A DNA stretch of 64,000 bases from Clostridiales bacterium (GTDB taxonomy: Bacteria; Bacillota; Clostridia; Christensenellales; Aristaeellaceae), in assembly GCA_015056325.1 (NCBI GenBank), contig SVGL01000008.1, positions 62,001 through 126,000 on the forward strand, written 5' to 3'. Both the position numbers and the translations under genes were made by a program. The notes beneath the pieces were generated by a model. It did no database searches. It had not been told where the DNA came from and saw only the letters and a program-made list of their open reading frames with translations. Below are positions 18,104-26,978 of the stretch, in pieces (the stretch's first letter is position 1; each line of letters begins with the position of its first letter).

Positions 18104-18168
18104 ACCCCGACAGGATTTGCTTCCTGCCGGGGTATTCGTTTGCCTTCCCCTCAAGGGGAAGCCTTTTT
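18104..18168 (+). terminator. two successive hairpins after the DUF1653 gene
   Basis: ACCCCG-A-CAGG (18104-18114) pairs with CCTG-C-CGGGGT (18123-18133). It is followed by a family-B hairpin TTCCCCTCAAGGGGAA (18142-18161) with CC and five T. The second resembles a terminator made from a repeat. The convergent regulator gene ends at 18193. Confidence 0.6.
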
Positions 18169-18192
18169 ACTGCAGTTCCGGCGGAATGCCCT

Positions 18193-18801
18193 TCACTCCC
18201 CACAGGTCAGATTGATGGCGCTCACGCTGCCGCTGCACTCGATCCGGTTGGCCTGCAGATTGTAGCAGTCATAAATACCACTGCACACGATGTTGCCGCA
18301 GGCATTGATGTTACCCGCCGTCACATTCCCCTGGGCTCGGACGTCGCCGTTAATCTGCGCGCACTCAATGGACTGGTGACACACCACATCCCCGTTGATG
18401 GAGCCATCAGCCATGACATGACCGTACACCTCCACCTTGAAATACTGCGTGCGGTCGTTGCAGTTTCGGGGGAAGGCAATCTCGATGGGCGGATCGTCAG
18501 CCGATATGCGCGGCGTGACCTCAATCACCTGCCTTCCGCGCATCTGGACGATCCGGATCACGTCATCGTCCTTGACAAATGGGATGCCCGCAGCCAAATC
18601 GGCCGCCTCGTCCGCAAACAGAGCGTCGATTGACACACCGAACAGCGCCGCAATGCCCGGCAGCAGCCCAATGTCCGGCGTGTTAGCTTCGTTTTCCCAT
18701 TTGGAAACCGCCTGATAGGATACGCCAAGCTGCTGCGCGACCTGCTCCTGGGTAAGCCCCTTACGCTGGCGCAGCGCACGGATATTCTCTCCGATCTTCA
18801 T
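18193..18801 (-). CDS. XRE-type regulator with a C-terminal beta-helix domain
   Basis: A 202-residue protein. Residues 1-65 are a Cro/C1-type helix-turn-helix (IGENIRALRQRKGLTQEQVA, then YQAVSKWENEANTPDI, the usual recognition helix). After a 40-residue linker, residues about 115-200 show short G/N-rich repeats (GHVMADGSINGDVVC, INGDVRAQGNVTAGNINA, CGNIVCSG) with regular Cys and Ile spacing, as in beta-helical polymer-forming (bactofilin-like) domains. The combination suggests a DNA-binding protein able to oligomerise; no partner is evident. ATG 18801 is set by AGGAGG 8 nt upstream. Confidence 0.75.
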   Translation of the reverse strand: MKIGENIRALRQRKGLTQEQVAQQLGVSYQAVSKWENEANTPDIGLLPGIAALFGVSIDALFADEAADLAAGIPFVKDDDVIRIVQMRGRQVIEVTPRISADDPPIEIAFPRNCNDRTQYFKVEVYGHVMADGSINGDVVCHQSIECAQINGDVRAQGNVTAGNINACGNIVCSGIYDCYNLQANRIECSGSVSAINLTCGE

Positions 18802-18823
18802 GAGATCGCCTCCTTCTGACCCC

Positions 18824-18852
18824 ATCATAGCATGCTCCCGGAGGCTTTTCAA
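18824..18852 (-). promoter_or_regulatory. sigma-A-type promoter of the XRE regulator
   Basis: Minus strand TTGAAA (18847-18852), 17 nt, TATGAT (18824-18829), 22 nt before the start codon. The rest of the 253-bp gap to the L,D-transpeptidase gene shows no clear second promoter. Confidence 0.55.
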
Positions 18853-19054
18853 TAACGTGCTGCGCTTGTTGCTCAACCATTGCTTGAGTTCGGCCGAAAA
18901 AAACTCCACCGTGAACAAACCATCCTCTCGCTGCGTCTAATAAGTGAGCGCATTTCGGCATCCGCTGCCAAAACTTTTCCCGCCCCGTGGGAAGGATTTC
19001 CACCCCTGCATCGTTAATTATACGTAGACCCCCCATGAAGGAGGACTATTTCTG

Positions 19055-20200
19055 ATGCTCAAACGGATTTTAACCGTGCTTCTTTGCGCGCTGCTGCTCC
19101 CTGCCCAGGCGGAAGAGACAGCCCCCGCCACCCTCATCAACACCCCCGGCCGCGAAAGCTGCGGCAAGCCCAACTGCTTCTGGGAGACGGAGATGGATTT
19201 CCGTAACGAGGAAGCCATGTGGGCCATGCTGACCGCGCCGATGACGGTGGTGGACGGCAACTTCCGTGCCCAGGCGGACGTCTTCGCTGAGCCGGATGAG
19301 AACAGCAAGGTCATCGCGGATGTGACCCGCTCCACCCAGGGCGTGCACGTCCTGGAAACCCTGGACAACGGCTGGACGAAGATCGAGCTGTATTCCAGCT
19401 CCTTCTCCGGCAGCCCGGTGAAGGCCTACAACGTACTCACCACCGGCTATATCCAGACAGAGCTGCTGCGGGAGGTGGAAGTCCGCACGGAGTTCGCCCT
19501 CATCGTGGATAAGCTCACCCAGCGGCTCTACATCTACCAGGACGGCAAGCTCTTTGACGAGCTGCTGGTCTCCACGGGCCTGCCCACCAAGAAAGACCCG
19601 GAAAACGAGACCCGCTCCGGCGAGTACCTGCTCTACAGCGCCACCGGCGGCTTCTGGTCCGGGGAGCTGCTGTGTAACTACGGCATCCGCTACAACGACG
19701 GCGACCTCATCCACGAGGTGCCCCACATCCCGCGGGAGAGCGGCGCCTACTACGGCCGCACCGAGCCTCTGCTGGGCCAGCGCGCCAGCCACGGCTGCAT
19801 CCGCGTGCAGCGCAAACGCACCGAGAACGGCGTCAACATGCGCTGGATCTGGAACAACATGAAGGACAAGATGAAGACCCGCCTCATCATCTGGGAGGAC
19901 TGGCAGGGCCGTCAAATCGCCATCCCTGACGCAGAAACGCCCCTGTACTACAACCCCAAGGGCGGCAAGGACTACCACGACAGCCCCACCTGCTACGGCG
20001 TAACGGACAAGTACGAGCCCATGACCGCCTTCAGCTGGGGCGAGCTGGAGACGGACGCCTACAAGAAATTGAAGGTCTGCGTCTACTGCAACCCGCCGCT
20101 GCGGGAGGCCGCGATCGCCGAGATCAACGCTGCATATGCTGATACGCCGGCGCATCCTGCAGGCACGCCCCACTGGCGCACCCTGATCGAATCAAAATAA
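19055..20200 (+). CDS. secreted L,D-transpeptidase (YkuD) with an SH3-like domain
   Basis: A 381-residue exported enzyme. Signal peptide MLKRILTVLLCALLLPAQA. Residues about 65-140 form an SH3-like wall-binding domain (VDGNFRAQADVFAEPDENSK). The YkuD domain starts near 150 (ALIVDKLTQRLYIYQDGKL) and holds the catalytic motif SHGCIRVQ with the nucleophile Cys. Such enzymes make 3-3 peptidoglycan cross-links or attach proteins to the wall. The C-terminal 70 residues contain a CVYCN/TCYG cysteine pair and YHDSPTCYG, an extension found in some clostridial proteins. AAGGAGG lies before the ATG; a terminator follows. Confidence 0.85.
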   Translation: MLKRILTVLLCALLLPAQAEETAPATLINTPGRESCGKPNCFWETEMDFRNEEAMWAMLTAPMTVVDGNFRAQADVFAEPDENSKVIADVTRSTQGVHVLETLDNGWTKIELYSSSFSGSPVKAYNVLTTGYIQTELLREVEVRTEFALIVDKLTQRLYIYQDGKLFDELLVSTGLPTKKDPENETRSGEYLLYSATGGFWSGELLCNYGIRYNDGDLIHEVPHIPRESGAYYGRTEPLLGQRASHGCIRVQRKRTENGVNMRWIWNNMKDKMKTRLIIWEDWQGRQIAIPDAETPLYYNPKGGKDYHDSPTCYGVTDKYEPMTAFSWGELETDAYKKLKVCVYCNPPLREAAIAEINAAYADTPAHPAGTPHWRTLIESK

Positions 20201-20203
20201 AGC

Positions 20204-20241
20204 AACGCCGCATTCCCAGCCTTCACCGGGGATGCGGCGTT
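20204..20241. terminator. bidirectional intrinsic terminator
   Basis: AACGCCGCATTCCC (20204-20217) pairs perfectly with GGGGATGCGGCGTT (20228-20241), apart from the end pairs, followed by TTGTTT. It separates two convergent genes. Confidence 0.8.
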
Positions 20242-20245
20242 TTGT

Positions 20246-20995
20246 TTACTTGATGATGGTCAGGTTCTGAAGGACTTCTTCGGCCTCAGCCAGCATGGTC
20301 GCCTCATCCGGCACCTGCTCATAGGGCACCGTGCCGCTGCGGAAGGTGGCGGACACGCAGGCGTTGCCGGCGTCGAAGTAGAAGCTCATGTGCGCGATGG
20401 CATTGCCCTCGCCGTAATAGGCGGACTCATCGCTGACCAGGTAGAGCGCCGTGCACTCCTGGCCGCCGATGGTCAGCGTGCGGGGCTCGCCGGCCTCCTT
20501 GTGCAGCCCGTAGGCCAGGATGGTCGCGGGGTAATCCACCGCTGCGATACCCTTGGCGCCGGTGACGTACACATCCTGCACGGGAGCGCTTGCATCGTCC
20601 GCGATGCAGAAGAAATCCTGCTGCACGCCGTCCTTGTACAGGGAGTAGCTGTCGCGGGTGTAGCCTGCGGGGATGTTGAAGTCCGCCAGATGCTCGTAGC
20701 GGTGCTCCTTGCCGGAGGCAGAGGTGTCGATAATCACCCAGTTGTCCTGCTTGTCCCGCAGGGGAGCATTGAGCACGCCGGCGAGCAAGCTCGCCGCCAC
20801 GATCACGGCAACGATGGCTGCCGCCGCGGTGAGCGCAAGCTTGGTATTCGCCTTCAGCCAGGTCTTGACCTTGCCGGCCACTTCATCCTTCTTGGCATCC
20901 AGCGCCTTGCGCTGCTTCGCCTGGGCCCGCTGACGCTCCGCCTTTTCATAATTTCTGCGAGCTTCCTCGCTGCGGAAGTGCTTGCTGTCGCTCAT
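20246..20995 (-). CDS. single-span membrane protein of unknown function
   Basis: A 249-residue protein. Residues 1-45 are charged and rich in Ala, Arg, Lys and Glu (EEARRNYEKAERQRAQAKQR, probably a coiled coil inside the cell). One helix (LALTAAAAIVAVIVAASLLAGV) spans about 53-75, and the rest is an outside domain of beta character ending in an acidic helix (DEATMLAEAEEVLQNL). No family recognised. The second of two close ATGs (20995) is taken because AGGAGG abuts the first one and is 9 nt from the second. Confidence 0.7.
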   Translation of the reverse strand: MSDSKHFRSEEARRNYEKAERQRAQAKQRKALDAKKDEVAGKVKTWLKANTKLALTAAAAIVAVIVAASLLAGVLNAPLRDKQDNWVIIDTSASGKEHRYEHLADFNIPAGYTRDSYSLYKDGVQQDFFCIADDASAPVQDVYVTGAKGIAAVDYPATILAYGLHKEAGEPRTLTIGGQECTALYLVSDESAYYGEGNAIAHMSFYFDAGNACVSATFRSGTVPYEQVPDEATMLAEAEEVLQNLTIIK

Positions 20996-21096
20996 GGGAT
21001 TCATCCTCCTGAAATGGCATTCTCCCCTATGATTCGCCGCCAGGGGCGTAAATTCCTGCCAGGTGCTGAACATCCGAAGGAAATGCGCATTTTTGT

Positions 21097-21125
21097 TTGA
21101 CTCGCCTCTTCAGTCATGGTAGAAT
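21097..21125 (+). promoter_or_regulatory. sigma-A-type promoter
   Basis: TTGACT (21097-21102), 17 nt, TAGAAT (21120-21125), 34 nt before the ATG at 21160. Confidence 0.65.
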
Positions 21126-21159
21126 AAGATGTTATTCACTCACCATCAGGAGCGCCCAT

Positions 21160-21927
21160 ATGAATCTGAACAAGCTGTTTTCCAACATGTCCGATATGCG
21201 CACCCGCTATGCCCTCCGCCTGGTGGGCCGGGTGATGGTGCTGATGATCGGATTGCTGTTTTGCATCTACGACCCTGGACAGTTTGATGTGCTGCGGGGG
21301 ACAAACTTCTTCCGCTCCTTCACCTGGCTGCACCTTTTGTGGGGCATCTGGGTGATCGACATGGCCGCCCAGCTCTTCCCCCTCAAGGCCCATATCTCCC
21401 TGGGCAGCCAGAAGCTGTGGAAGATGCGCTTTCATCCGCTGAAGGAGAAATTCTCCGCGGAAGCCCTCAAGAAGCACATCCTGTCCACCACCCGCGCCGC
21501 CTACAAGGTGATGCTGGTGTGGATTTTGCTGATTGCGGCCATCGGCATTCTGTACTACCAGGGCGTGATGTCGGACATTGCGCTGTTCATGACCACGGTG
21601 ATCTTCTACGTCTGCGACCTGATCTGCGTGCTGATCTGGTGCCCCTTCCGGCTGATGATGGGCAACCGCTGCTGCACCACCTGCCGCATCTTCAACTGGG
21701 ATCACCTGATGATGTTCTCGCCCCTGCTGTTTTTCCCCACCGTGTACTGCTGGAGCCTGCTGGCGCTGTCCATCGCCTCCTGGCTGGTGTGGGAGATCTT
21801 CGTCTTCCTGCACCCGGAGCGCTTCTGGGAGGGCGCCAACGCAGCCCTGACCTGCGCTTCCTGCACGGACAAACTCTGCACCCAGTACTGCCGCAAGCTG
21901 CGTCCCAAGAAGGACGCCACGCACTGA
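21160..21927 (+). CDS. five-helix membrane protein with two cysteine clusters
   Basis: A 255-residue integral membrane protein. Helices lie at about 20-38, 50-70, 118-138, 145-168 and 185-215. A loop carries CCTTC (GNRCCTTCRIFNWDHLM) and the C-terminal tail carries CASCTDKLCTQYC, so up to seven cysteines on what may be the same face; this pattern suits metal or Fe-S binding, which is an inference. Not a family I can name with certainty. CAGGAG lies before ATG 21160. It is followed after 15 nt by another membrane protein gene, likely co-transcribed. Confidence 0.7.
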   Translation: MNLNKLFSNMSDMRTRYALRLVGRVMVLMIGLLFCIYDPGQFDVLRGTNFFRSFTWLHLLWGIWVIDMAAQLFPLKAHISLGSQKLWKMRFHPLKEKFSAEALKKHILSTTRAAYKVMLVWILLIAAIGILYYQGVMSDIALFMTTVIFYVCDLICVLIWCPFRLMMGNRCCTTCRIFNWDHLMMFSPLLFFPTVYCWSLLALSIASWLVWEIFVFLHPERFWEGANAALTCASCTDKLCTQYCRKLRPKKDATH

Positions 21928-21942
21928 CCACGGAGGTATCCC

Positions 21943-22443
21943 ATGACCCCACTCACCCCCAGATTGCTCGTCTGCGGCGTCTTCGGGCTGGTCTACGGCC
22001 TGTTTGCCTATTTCTTCATGCCGGATTTCCCCGACGCACCCCGCTGGGCGCTCATCGGCGGCCTGGCCGCCTTCGGGGGACTGCTGCTCTTCATGACCAT
22101 CAGCGATGACCGCCGCACCCGCCGCTATGAAAAGGCGGAGAAACGCCTCCCCTGTGTGCCCACATTCTGCATGGCGGCCAATCTCCGCGAGGAACGGAAG
22201 GTCTCCGGCGTCAATGTGTACCTGTGCGGCACGGAGATCATCCTGATCAACGTCTCCAAACGGGAGCCGGTCATCACCCGCCTTCCCCGGCACGAGCTGC
22301 GCAAGCTGATCCTCGTTCCCCCGGTGGAGCTGCGCCTGGAAACCTATGACGGCACCCGTCTGCTGCTCCTCAGCCCTTACATGGAGGATTTCATCCGCCA
22401 CCTACGCATGGGCGGATGGCCGGTGGATGGACAACCCTCATAA
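21943..22443 (+). CDS. small membrane protein with a PH-like C-terminal domain
   Basis: A 166-residue protein with two N-terminal helices (about 8-27 and 36-54), then a charged stretch (DDRRTRRYEKAEKRL) and a soluble beta-rich domain (VSGVNVYLCGTEIILINVSK onward) that resembles bacterial PH-like domains in layout. No family assigned firmly. CGGAGG precedes the ATG. It follows the five-helix protein and precedes a strong terminator, so these two genes form one transcription unit. Confidence 0.65.
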   Translation: MTPLTPRLLVCGVFGLVYGLFAYFFMPDFPDAPRWALIGGLAAFGGLLLFMTISDDRRTRRYEKAEKRLPCVPTFCMAANLREERKVSGVNVYLCGTEIILINVSKREPVITRLPRHELRKLILVPPVELRLETYDGTRLLLLSPYMEDFIRHLRMGGWPVDGQPS

Positions 22444-22444
22444 C

Positions 22445-22482
22445 AAGACCGCCCCCCGGAGTCCTTCCGGAGGGCGGTCTTT
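22445..22482. terminator. bidirectional intrinsic terminator
   Basis: AAGACCGCCC (22445-22454) pairs with GGGCGGTCTT (22472-22481), with an inner CCGGA/TCCGG stem. It serves the convergent genes ending at 22443 and 22505. Confidence 0.85.
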
Positions 22483-22504
22483 CGTTTATCAGAGGGGGCA
22501 GAGC

Positions 22505-23296
22505 TCAGCTAAAGAGGGACTCGTCCATGATCCAGTCCTTTTCAGCATAGGCCAACAGGATATTCTTCTTGCCCTCCAGTTTGACCAGGCAGAACTGGTC
22601 GCCCTCAGTGGTCATTTCATATTCATCCTGCGTGCAGGAATAAAGGCCTGCATCACCAAACTTCAGCTCGATGGTTTCACTTTCACCCTCAATGCTGGGA
22701 AAATAGCACTTGGCCATGCACTCGGCCCGCATCAACTGGTAAGCACACCGGGTTTTGCGGTATGTGCGTGATTTATCCGCAAGATCTGCCTCGATCCGCG
22801 CCCGGGTGAGCACCTCCCGGCGGGCTTCGGCAACGGATTCTTTCAGACCCATGCCGCATATGTTCTGCACATACTCGCGTTCATAGTCCATGAGTTCGAT
22901 CGACATAGCCGACCGCTCCATGCGGGAGATTTCAGGTGAAGTAACAGCAAACACCAGCGCCTGCTTCAGGTTGCCGCCGAAATGTTCCACGGCCAGTTCT
23001 TCGATTTTCCGCAGGGGCTTGCCGCCATCCCGCTCTACGAAGATCTCATTTTCCGCAAAGGCCGCAAAAACCCTCTTTCGCTGTTTGGCTGCGATCACGA
23101 CCCAGATCACCAACTCCGCGATCGCCGCATGCAGCAGGTGCATCCCAACAAACAACGTCCACAGTGCATCGTCCCGCTCATGCAGAACGAGCATTACGCA
23201 GCATCCAGCCAAAATCGCCAAACAAGAAAGCAGTACCGTCCCTGCTACCTTGTTCGTCCGTGCGGGCTGTATGGCCTTGAGTTCTTTGGTCGTCAT
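22505..23296 (-). CDS. two-helix membrane protein of unknown function
   Basis: A 263-residue protein with helices at about 19-40 and 48-70, then a long soluble part. Its base composition is visibly lower in GC (about half) than the neighbours, which may mean later arrival. The soluble part starts with a YcxB-like or PH-like beta pattern (VFAAFAENEIFVERDGGK), has a helical middle (SVAEARREVLTRARIEADLA) and a second beta pattern (GDAGLYSCTQDEYEMTTEGD). No catalytic motif seen. AGGAGGG lies 8 nt before the ATG. Confidence 0.65.
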   Translation of the reverse strand: MTTKELKAIQPARTNKVAGTVLLSCLAILAGCCVMLVLHERDDALWTLFVGMHLLHAAIAELVIWVVIAAKQRKRVFAAFAENEIFVERDGGKPLRKIEELAVEHFGGNLKQALVFAVTSPEISRMERSAMSIELMDYEREYVQNICGMGLKESVAEARREVLTRARIEADLADKSRTYRKTRCAYQLMRAECMAKCYFPSIEGESETIELKFGDAGLYSCTQDEYEMTTEGDQFCLVKLEGKKNILLAYAEKDWIMDESLFS

Positions 23297-23361
23297 GACA
23301 AATCCCTCCTAAAAAACTGCGGCGCATTCACATGGAATACGCCGCAGCGGAATCAGCATAA

Positions 23362-24582
23362 TTACACCAGCTTGATGCCGCTCTGCACCTGCTCCTGCTC
23401 ATAGCGAGCCTTCAGACCCGCAATGCGGTCGGAGGGACTGAGCAGCTTGGACAGGGAACGGTCGTGGTTCAGGGTGGCGATGATGTAGGAGATGTACTTG
23501 GACATATCCGCCTCGATGAACCAGGGGGCCGCCTGCAGCTCGGGGGTGCGGTAGGTCAGGTTGGTGGAGATGACGCCGTCGATCAGGCCCTCTTCATAGG
23601 CCTTGTTGTACAGCTCCAGGCCATTGGTGAACAGGGGGAAGGTGACCGCCGCAAAGATGCGGTTGGCATTGCGGGACTTGAGGTTGCGGGCCACGTCGAT
23701 CATGGACTCGCCGGAGGACAGAATGTCGTCCGCCACGAAGATGTCCTTGCCCTCCACATCATTGCCCATGTACTCGTGGGCGACGATGGGGTTGCGGCCG
23801 TTGACGATGCGGGTGTAGTCACGGCGCTTGTAGAACATGCCCATATCCACGCCCAGGACGGAGGCATAGAAGATATTGCGATCCAGCGCGCCCTCGTCGG
23901 GGGAGACGATCATCAGGTGCTCCTTGTCCAGCTGGAGGGTCTTCTCCTTCTTCAGCAGGGCCTTGAAGATCTGGTAGGAGGGCATCACGTTCTCGAAGCC
24001 GCCTTCGGGGGTGGCGTTCTGCACGCGGGGGTCGTGGGCATCAAAAGTGATGATGTTGTTAACCCCCATGCGGTCCAGCTCCTGCAGCATCAGCGCACAG
24101 TCCAGAGACTCACGGGAGCTGCGGCGGTGCTGACGGCCACCGTAGAGCATCGGCATGATGACGGTGATGCGCTTGGCCTTGCCGCCCACGGCAGCAATGG
24201 TACGCTTCAGATCCATGTAGTGATCATCGGGGGACATGGGGACCTTCTGGCCGTACATATCGTAGGTGCAGTTGTAGGCGCCCACATCGCAGAGGATGTA
24301 CAGATCCAGACCACGGACGGAGTCCTTGATCAGGCCCTTGCCTTCGCCGTTGCCAAAGCGCGGGCAGGAGGTACGGATCAGGAAGTCCTCACGGCCCATG
24401 CCAGGCGCGGTGGTCATATCGCCGGGGATGGTCGTGGCCTCGGCATGCTTGCGCCACTTGAGCAGCCACTGGTTCACCTTACCAGCAATCTCCTCGGTGC
24501 CGCGCATGGCGATCAGGCCCAGCGGGCCCACGGGGGTGGTCAGAAAGCTTTCCTCATTCCAGGTACTCACGAAATCAGTCAC
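23362..24582 (-). CDS. prs: ribose-phosphate pyrophosphokinase, divergent long form
   Basis: Makes PRPP from ribose 5-phosphate and ATP for nucleotide, His and Trp synthesis. At 406 residues it is longer than the classic enzyme (about 315). Recognisable parts: YGGRQHRRSSRESLDC (ATP-loop region), TFDAHDPRVQNA (Mg-binding DxH-like segment), IVSPDEGALDR (matches the VSPDxGG block), and FVADDILSSGESMIDVA, the PRPP-binding loop. GTG start with GAGG 9 nt before. Sequence drift from the classic form makes a specialised paralogue possible. A promoter is at 24698-24726. Confidence 0.8.
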   Translation of the reverse strand: MTDFVSTWNEESFLTTPVGPLGLIAMRGTEEIAGKVNQWLLKWRKHAEATTIPGDMTTAPGMGREDFLIRTSCPRFGNGEGKGLIKDSVRGLDLYILCDVGAYNCTYDMYGQKVPMSPDDHYMDLKRTIAAVGGKAKRITVIMPMLYGGRQHRRSSRESLDCALMLQELDRMGVNNIITFDAHDPRVQNATPEGGFENVMPSYQIFKALLKKEKTLQLDKEHLMIVSPDEGALDRNIFYASVLGVDMGMFYKRRDYTRIVNGRNPIVAHEYMGNDVEGKDIFVADDILSSGESMIDVARNLKSRNANRIFAAVTFPLFTNGLELYNKAYEEGLIDGVISTNLTYRTPELQAAPWFIEADMSKYISYIIATLNHDRSLSKLLSPSDRIAGLKARYEQEQVQSGIKLV

Positions 24583-24697
24583 GCCGAATTACCTCATTTC
24601 GTATCGTCAAGCATTGACCATTCACGCGCAGCACAGCCTTTGCTGAACGCGCAGTTGTTCAACGCAAATAAGACGGAACAAAAACGTTCCACTGTGT

Positions 24698-24726
24698 ATT
24701 ATACATGATTTTTCGCCTGATGAAAA
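24698..24726 (-). promoter_or_regulatory. promoter of prs; rest of the 24583-24883 gap is empty
   Basis: Minus strand TTTTCA (24721-24726), 17 nt, TATAAT (24698-24703), giving a leader of about 110 nt before the GTG at 24582. No open frame or strong stem was seen in the rest of this 300-bp gap. Confidence 0.5.
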
Positions 24727-24883
24727 GGGGGAAAATCAGAAATGGCGAACGTTTTTTGCAGCCTTTGCAAAACGGTGCGCATCCGTCCGGATAGCACATA
24801 ACAACAGCAGACATTTTCCGGGGAATGGCGGGAAAAAGGCGAATGTTTCCAATATGGGATGGCTGCTCATATCGCTGAACGCC

Positions 24884-25525
24884 TCACCACCCATACACAA
24901 CTTCCTCCTCCCGTTCTCCGCGCCGCCAGTCGTCCGGCTTGCAGGTGGCGAGGTAGATGTCCTCCGCAAGGCAATCATCCGTCACAGAAAGCATCTCCAC
25001 CCACGAGAGATCCTCCGTGACATAGTAGAGCGTCAAATCCACCACACGGACGCCTCCACGCGCAAAGCAATCTCCGAGGATACGCAGATATATCTGCGGC
25101 TGCAGCTGCAGCTGGATCTGCACATGATCGAGGTCCACCCATATATCCGGCAGGATACCGCCCGTCCACCTGACGTTCTCCACCGTGAACGCGATGTCCT
25201 GATAGTGGGACAGCAGCAGGTCATTGTGCCATTTCACCTGCAGCGTGTCTCCCGCAGGCGCGAAGTGGCACAGCATCAGCAGTCCGTCAGGGCGCACCAT
25301 TGCTGCAAATGCGTTGTATTCATCCCAGGCGACGACAGGCGCACCGTCCTTCTCTGCCACGGTAGAACCCGCCAGGGAGGTGTCTGCAAGGGCTTCCTCG
25401 CAGGCCCGGGCAAAGTCCGCAGGGGAGGCATTTTGCAGTGCCGGAGCAAACTGCACCGGGCCATCCGCCAGGGCCATCCAGGGCAGCAGCATCAGCAGCA
25501 CCAGCAGCAAGCATACCTTTTTCAT
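24884..25525 (-). CDS. secreted protein of unknown function
   Basis: A 213-residue exported protein. Signal peptide MKKVCLLLVLLMLLPWMALA. The mature part alternates short beta-like stretches (VQIQLQLQPQIYLRILGDCF, VVDLTLYYVTEDLSW) and ends in an acidic/basic tail. No family recognised. ATG 25525 is set by AAGGGGG 8 nt upstream and by the signal peptide. It starts 26 nt after the MORN-repeat metalloprotein gene and is probably in the same operon, which suggests a shared surface role. Confidence 0.65.
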   Translation of the reverse strand: MKKVCLLLVLLMLLPWMALADGPVQFAPALQNASPADFARACEEALADTSLAGSTVAEKDGAPVVAWDEYNAFAAMVRPDGLLMLCHFAPAGDTLQVKWHNDLLLSHYQDIAFTVENVRWTGGILPDIWVDLDHVQIQLQLQPQIYLRILGDCFARGGVRVVDLTLYYVTEDLSWVEMLSVTDDCLAEDIYLATCKPDDWRRGEREEEVVYGW

Positions 25526-25551
25526 CCGGATATCCCCCTTTGATCTGTCGC

Positions 25552-26958
25552 TCAGTTGACGAACGTCCCCTGCTCCCACTGTCCCTCCATCACCGTGCCG
25601 TCCACACTGTAGAACACGCCGTATCCCTGATACAGTCCATTGGCATATCCGCCGGTGTAGAGGCTGCCGTCAGGCCAGGCATACGTACCCTGCCCGTGAT
25701 ACTGGTTGTTCTCAAAGCTGCCGCTATAAATGCAGCCGTTGGCAAAGCAGAGCATGCCCGTGCCATGGTAGGTACCATTCTCAAACTCGCCGGTATAAAC
25801 GCTGCCATCCGCATAGCGAATGGTTCCCGTGCCATGATAGACGCCATTCTCAAACTCGCCGGTATAGGAGGCGCCATCCGCATAGCGAATGGTTCCCGTG
25901 CCATGATAGACGCCATCGAGGAACTCACCGGCATAGGAGGCGCCATCCGGCCAACTCAGCACGCCCTGACCAGTTCGCTGACCATCCGCAAAATCGCCGG
26001 TGTATACGATGCCGCCCGGCCAGGTATAGCGTCCGCGGCCCTGCATGACGCCCCAGACCCAGCGCCCTTCGTAGCAGGTGCCGTCATCCCATACCTGCCG
26101 GCCCCAGCCATGATGCACCCCGCTCTCAAGCAGGCCGGTATAGACATACCCGTCCTCCCGGATGACATGAAAGCCATCCAGCGTCTCCTCCGCCAGAGCC
26201 AGCCAGATGTCATCCTCCGTCAGATGGGCCGTTGCAGCCAGGAGAGCCTGCGCAGCCTCGTCCAGCACATCCGTCCAGCCGATGATATAGGCCGTCAGGC
26301 TGTCCACCCGGCTGCCCGCCTGGCAATACAGCATCAGGCTGTCCGGACAGCAGGTTTGGGCTGCCGCCTTCACCTCCGGATGGAGATAGTAATCCCACGC
26401 GCCATAAAGATGCATCAGCTCGTGCATGAGCGAATACTGCACCTCCTCATCCATATAAAGCACCAGGTACTCTGCGGTGTTCTCCGTCAGATTTGAACTG
26501 GCGAAGGCCCGTCCGCCGGCGTTGATGCAGAAGAGCACCGGCCTGTCGCCGCCTTCAGCGGCAGGGCGGCCAAAATCCGGCAGGGAAGGATCCCCGCCCA
26601 GGATACGCTCCGCCCAGGCGCCGCTGTCCTCATTGAGCGCAATCCCCTGCGCCGCGTCTGTCGTATAGTACCGGGCGCTGATGCGCAGCGGCACACCGTA
26701 TCCGGCAGCCATTTCTTCCAACGCTTCGGCAGCCGCGCGGATTTTCTCCTCCAGCCCCTCTCGGGCTTCCCCGCTCCATGCCGCCTCCGGCAAGGATACC
26801 AACACCACCGCCAGCTCCACATCTCCCGTCAGGCGTTTGCACCGTCCCCAATCCTTCTCGGACAGCAGAAAGTGCCCATCCTCCGCCAGAGCAAAGGAAA
26901 GGCTCAGCGTCAGACACAGCGCCAGCAACCACGCCATGGCATTCCTCAAATACTTCAT
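25552..26958 (-). CDS. secreted zincin-like protein with MORN repeats
   Basis: A 468-residue exported protein. Signal peptide to about residue 25 (SLSFALA). The N-terminal domain (26-260) holds HELMHLYGAWD (HExxH at 179-183, then G and D), a zinc-metallopeptidase pattern of metzincin-like spacing. From about 272 to the end come about eight MORN repeats of 23 residues (consensus YTGEFENGVYHGTG), which in other proteins bind lipids or form long beta platforms. Two neighbouring repeats (plus-strand 25790-25920) are nearly identical in DNA, a sign of recent duplication or conversion. Catalysis is inferred from the motif only. Confidence 0.8.
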   Translation of the reverse strand: MKYLRNAMAWLLALCLTLSLSFALAEDGHFLLSEKDWGRCKRLTGDVELAVVLVSLPEAAWSGEAREGLEEKIRAAAEALEEMAAGYGVPLRISARYYTTDAAQGIALNEDSGAWAERILGGDPSLPDFGRPAAEGGDRPVLFCINAGGRAFASSNLTENTAEYLVLYMDEEVQYSLMHELMHLYGAWDYYLHPEVKAAAQTCCPDSLMLYCQAGSRVDSLTAYIIGWTDVLDEAAQALLAATAHLTEDDIWLALAEETLDGFHVIREDGYVYTGLLESGVHHGWGRQVWDDGTCYEGRWVWGVMQGRGRYTWPGGIVYTGDFADGQRTGQGVLSWPDGASYAGEFLDGVYHGTGTIRYADGASYTGEFENGVYHGTGTIRYADGSVYTGEFENGTYHGTGMLCFANGCIYSGSFENNQYHGQGTYAWPDGSLYTGGYANGLYQGYGVFYSVDGTVMEGQWEQGTFVN

Positions 26959-26978
26959 TGGTATCCACCTCCATATTC

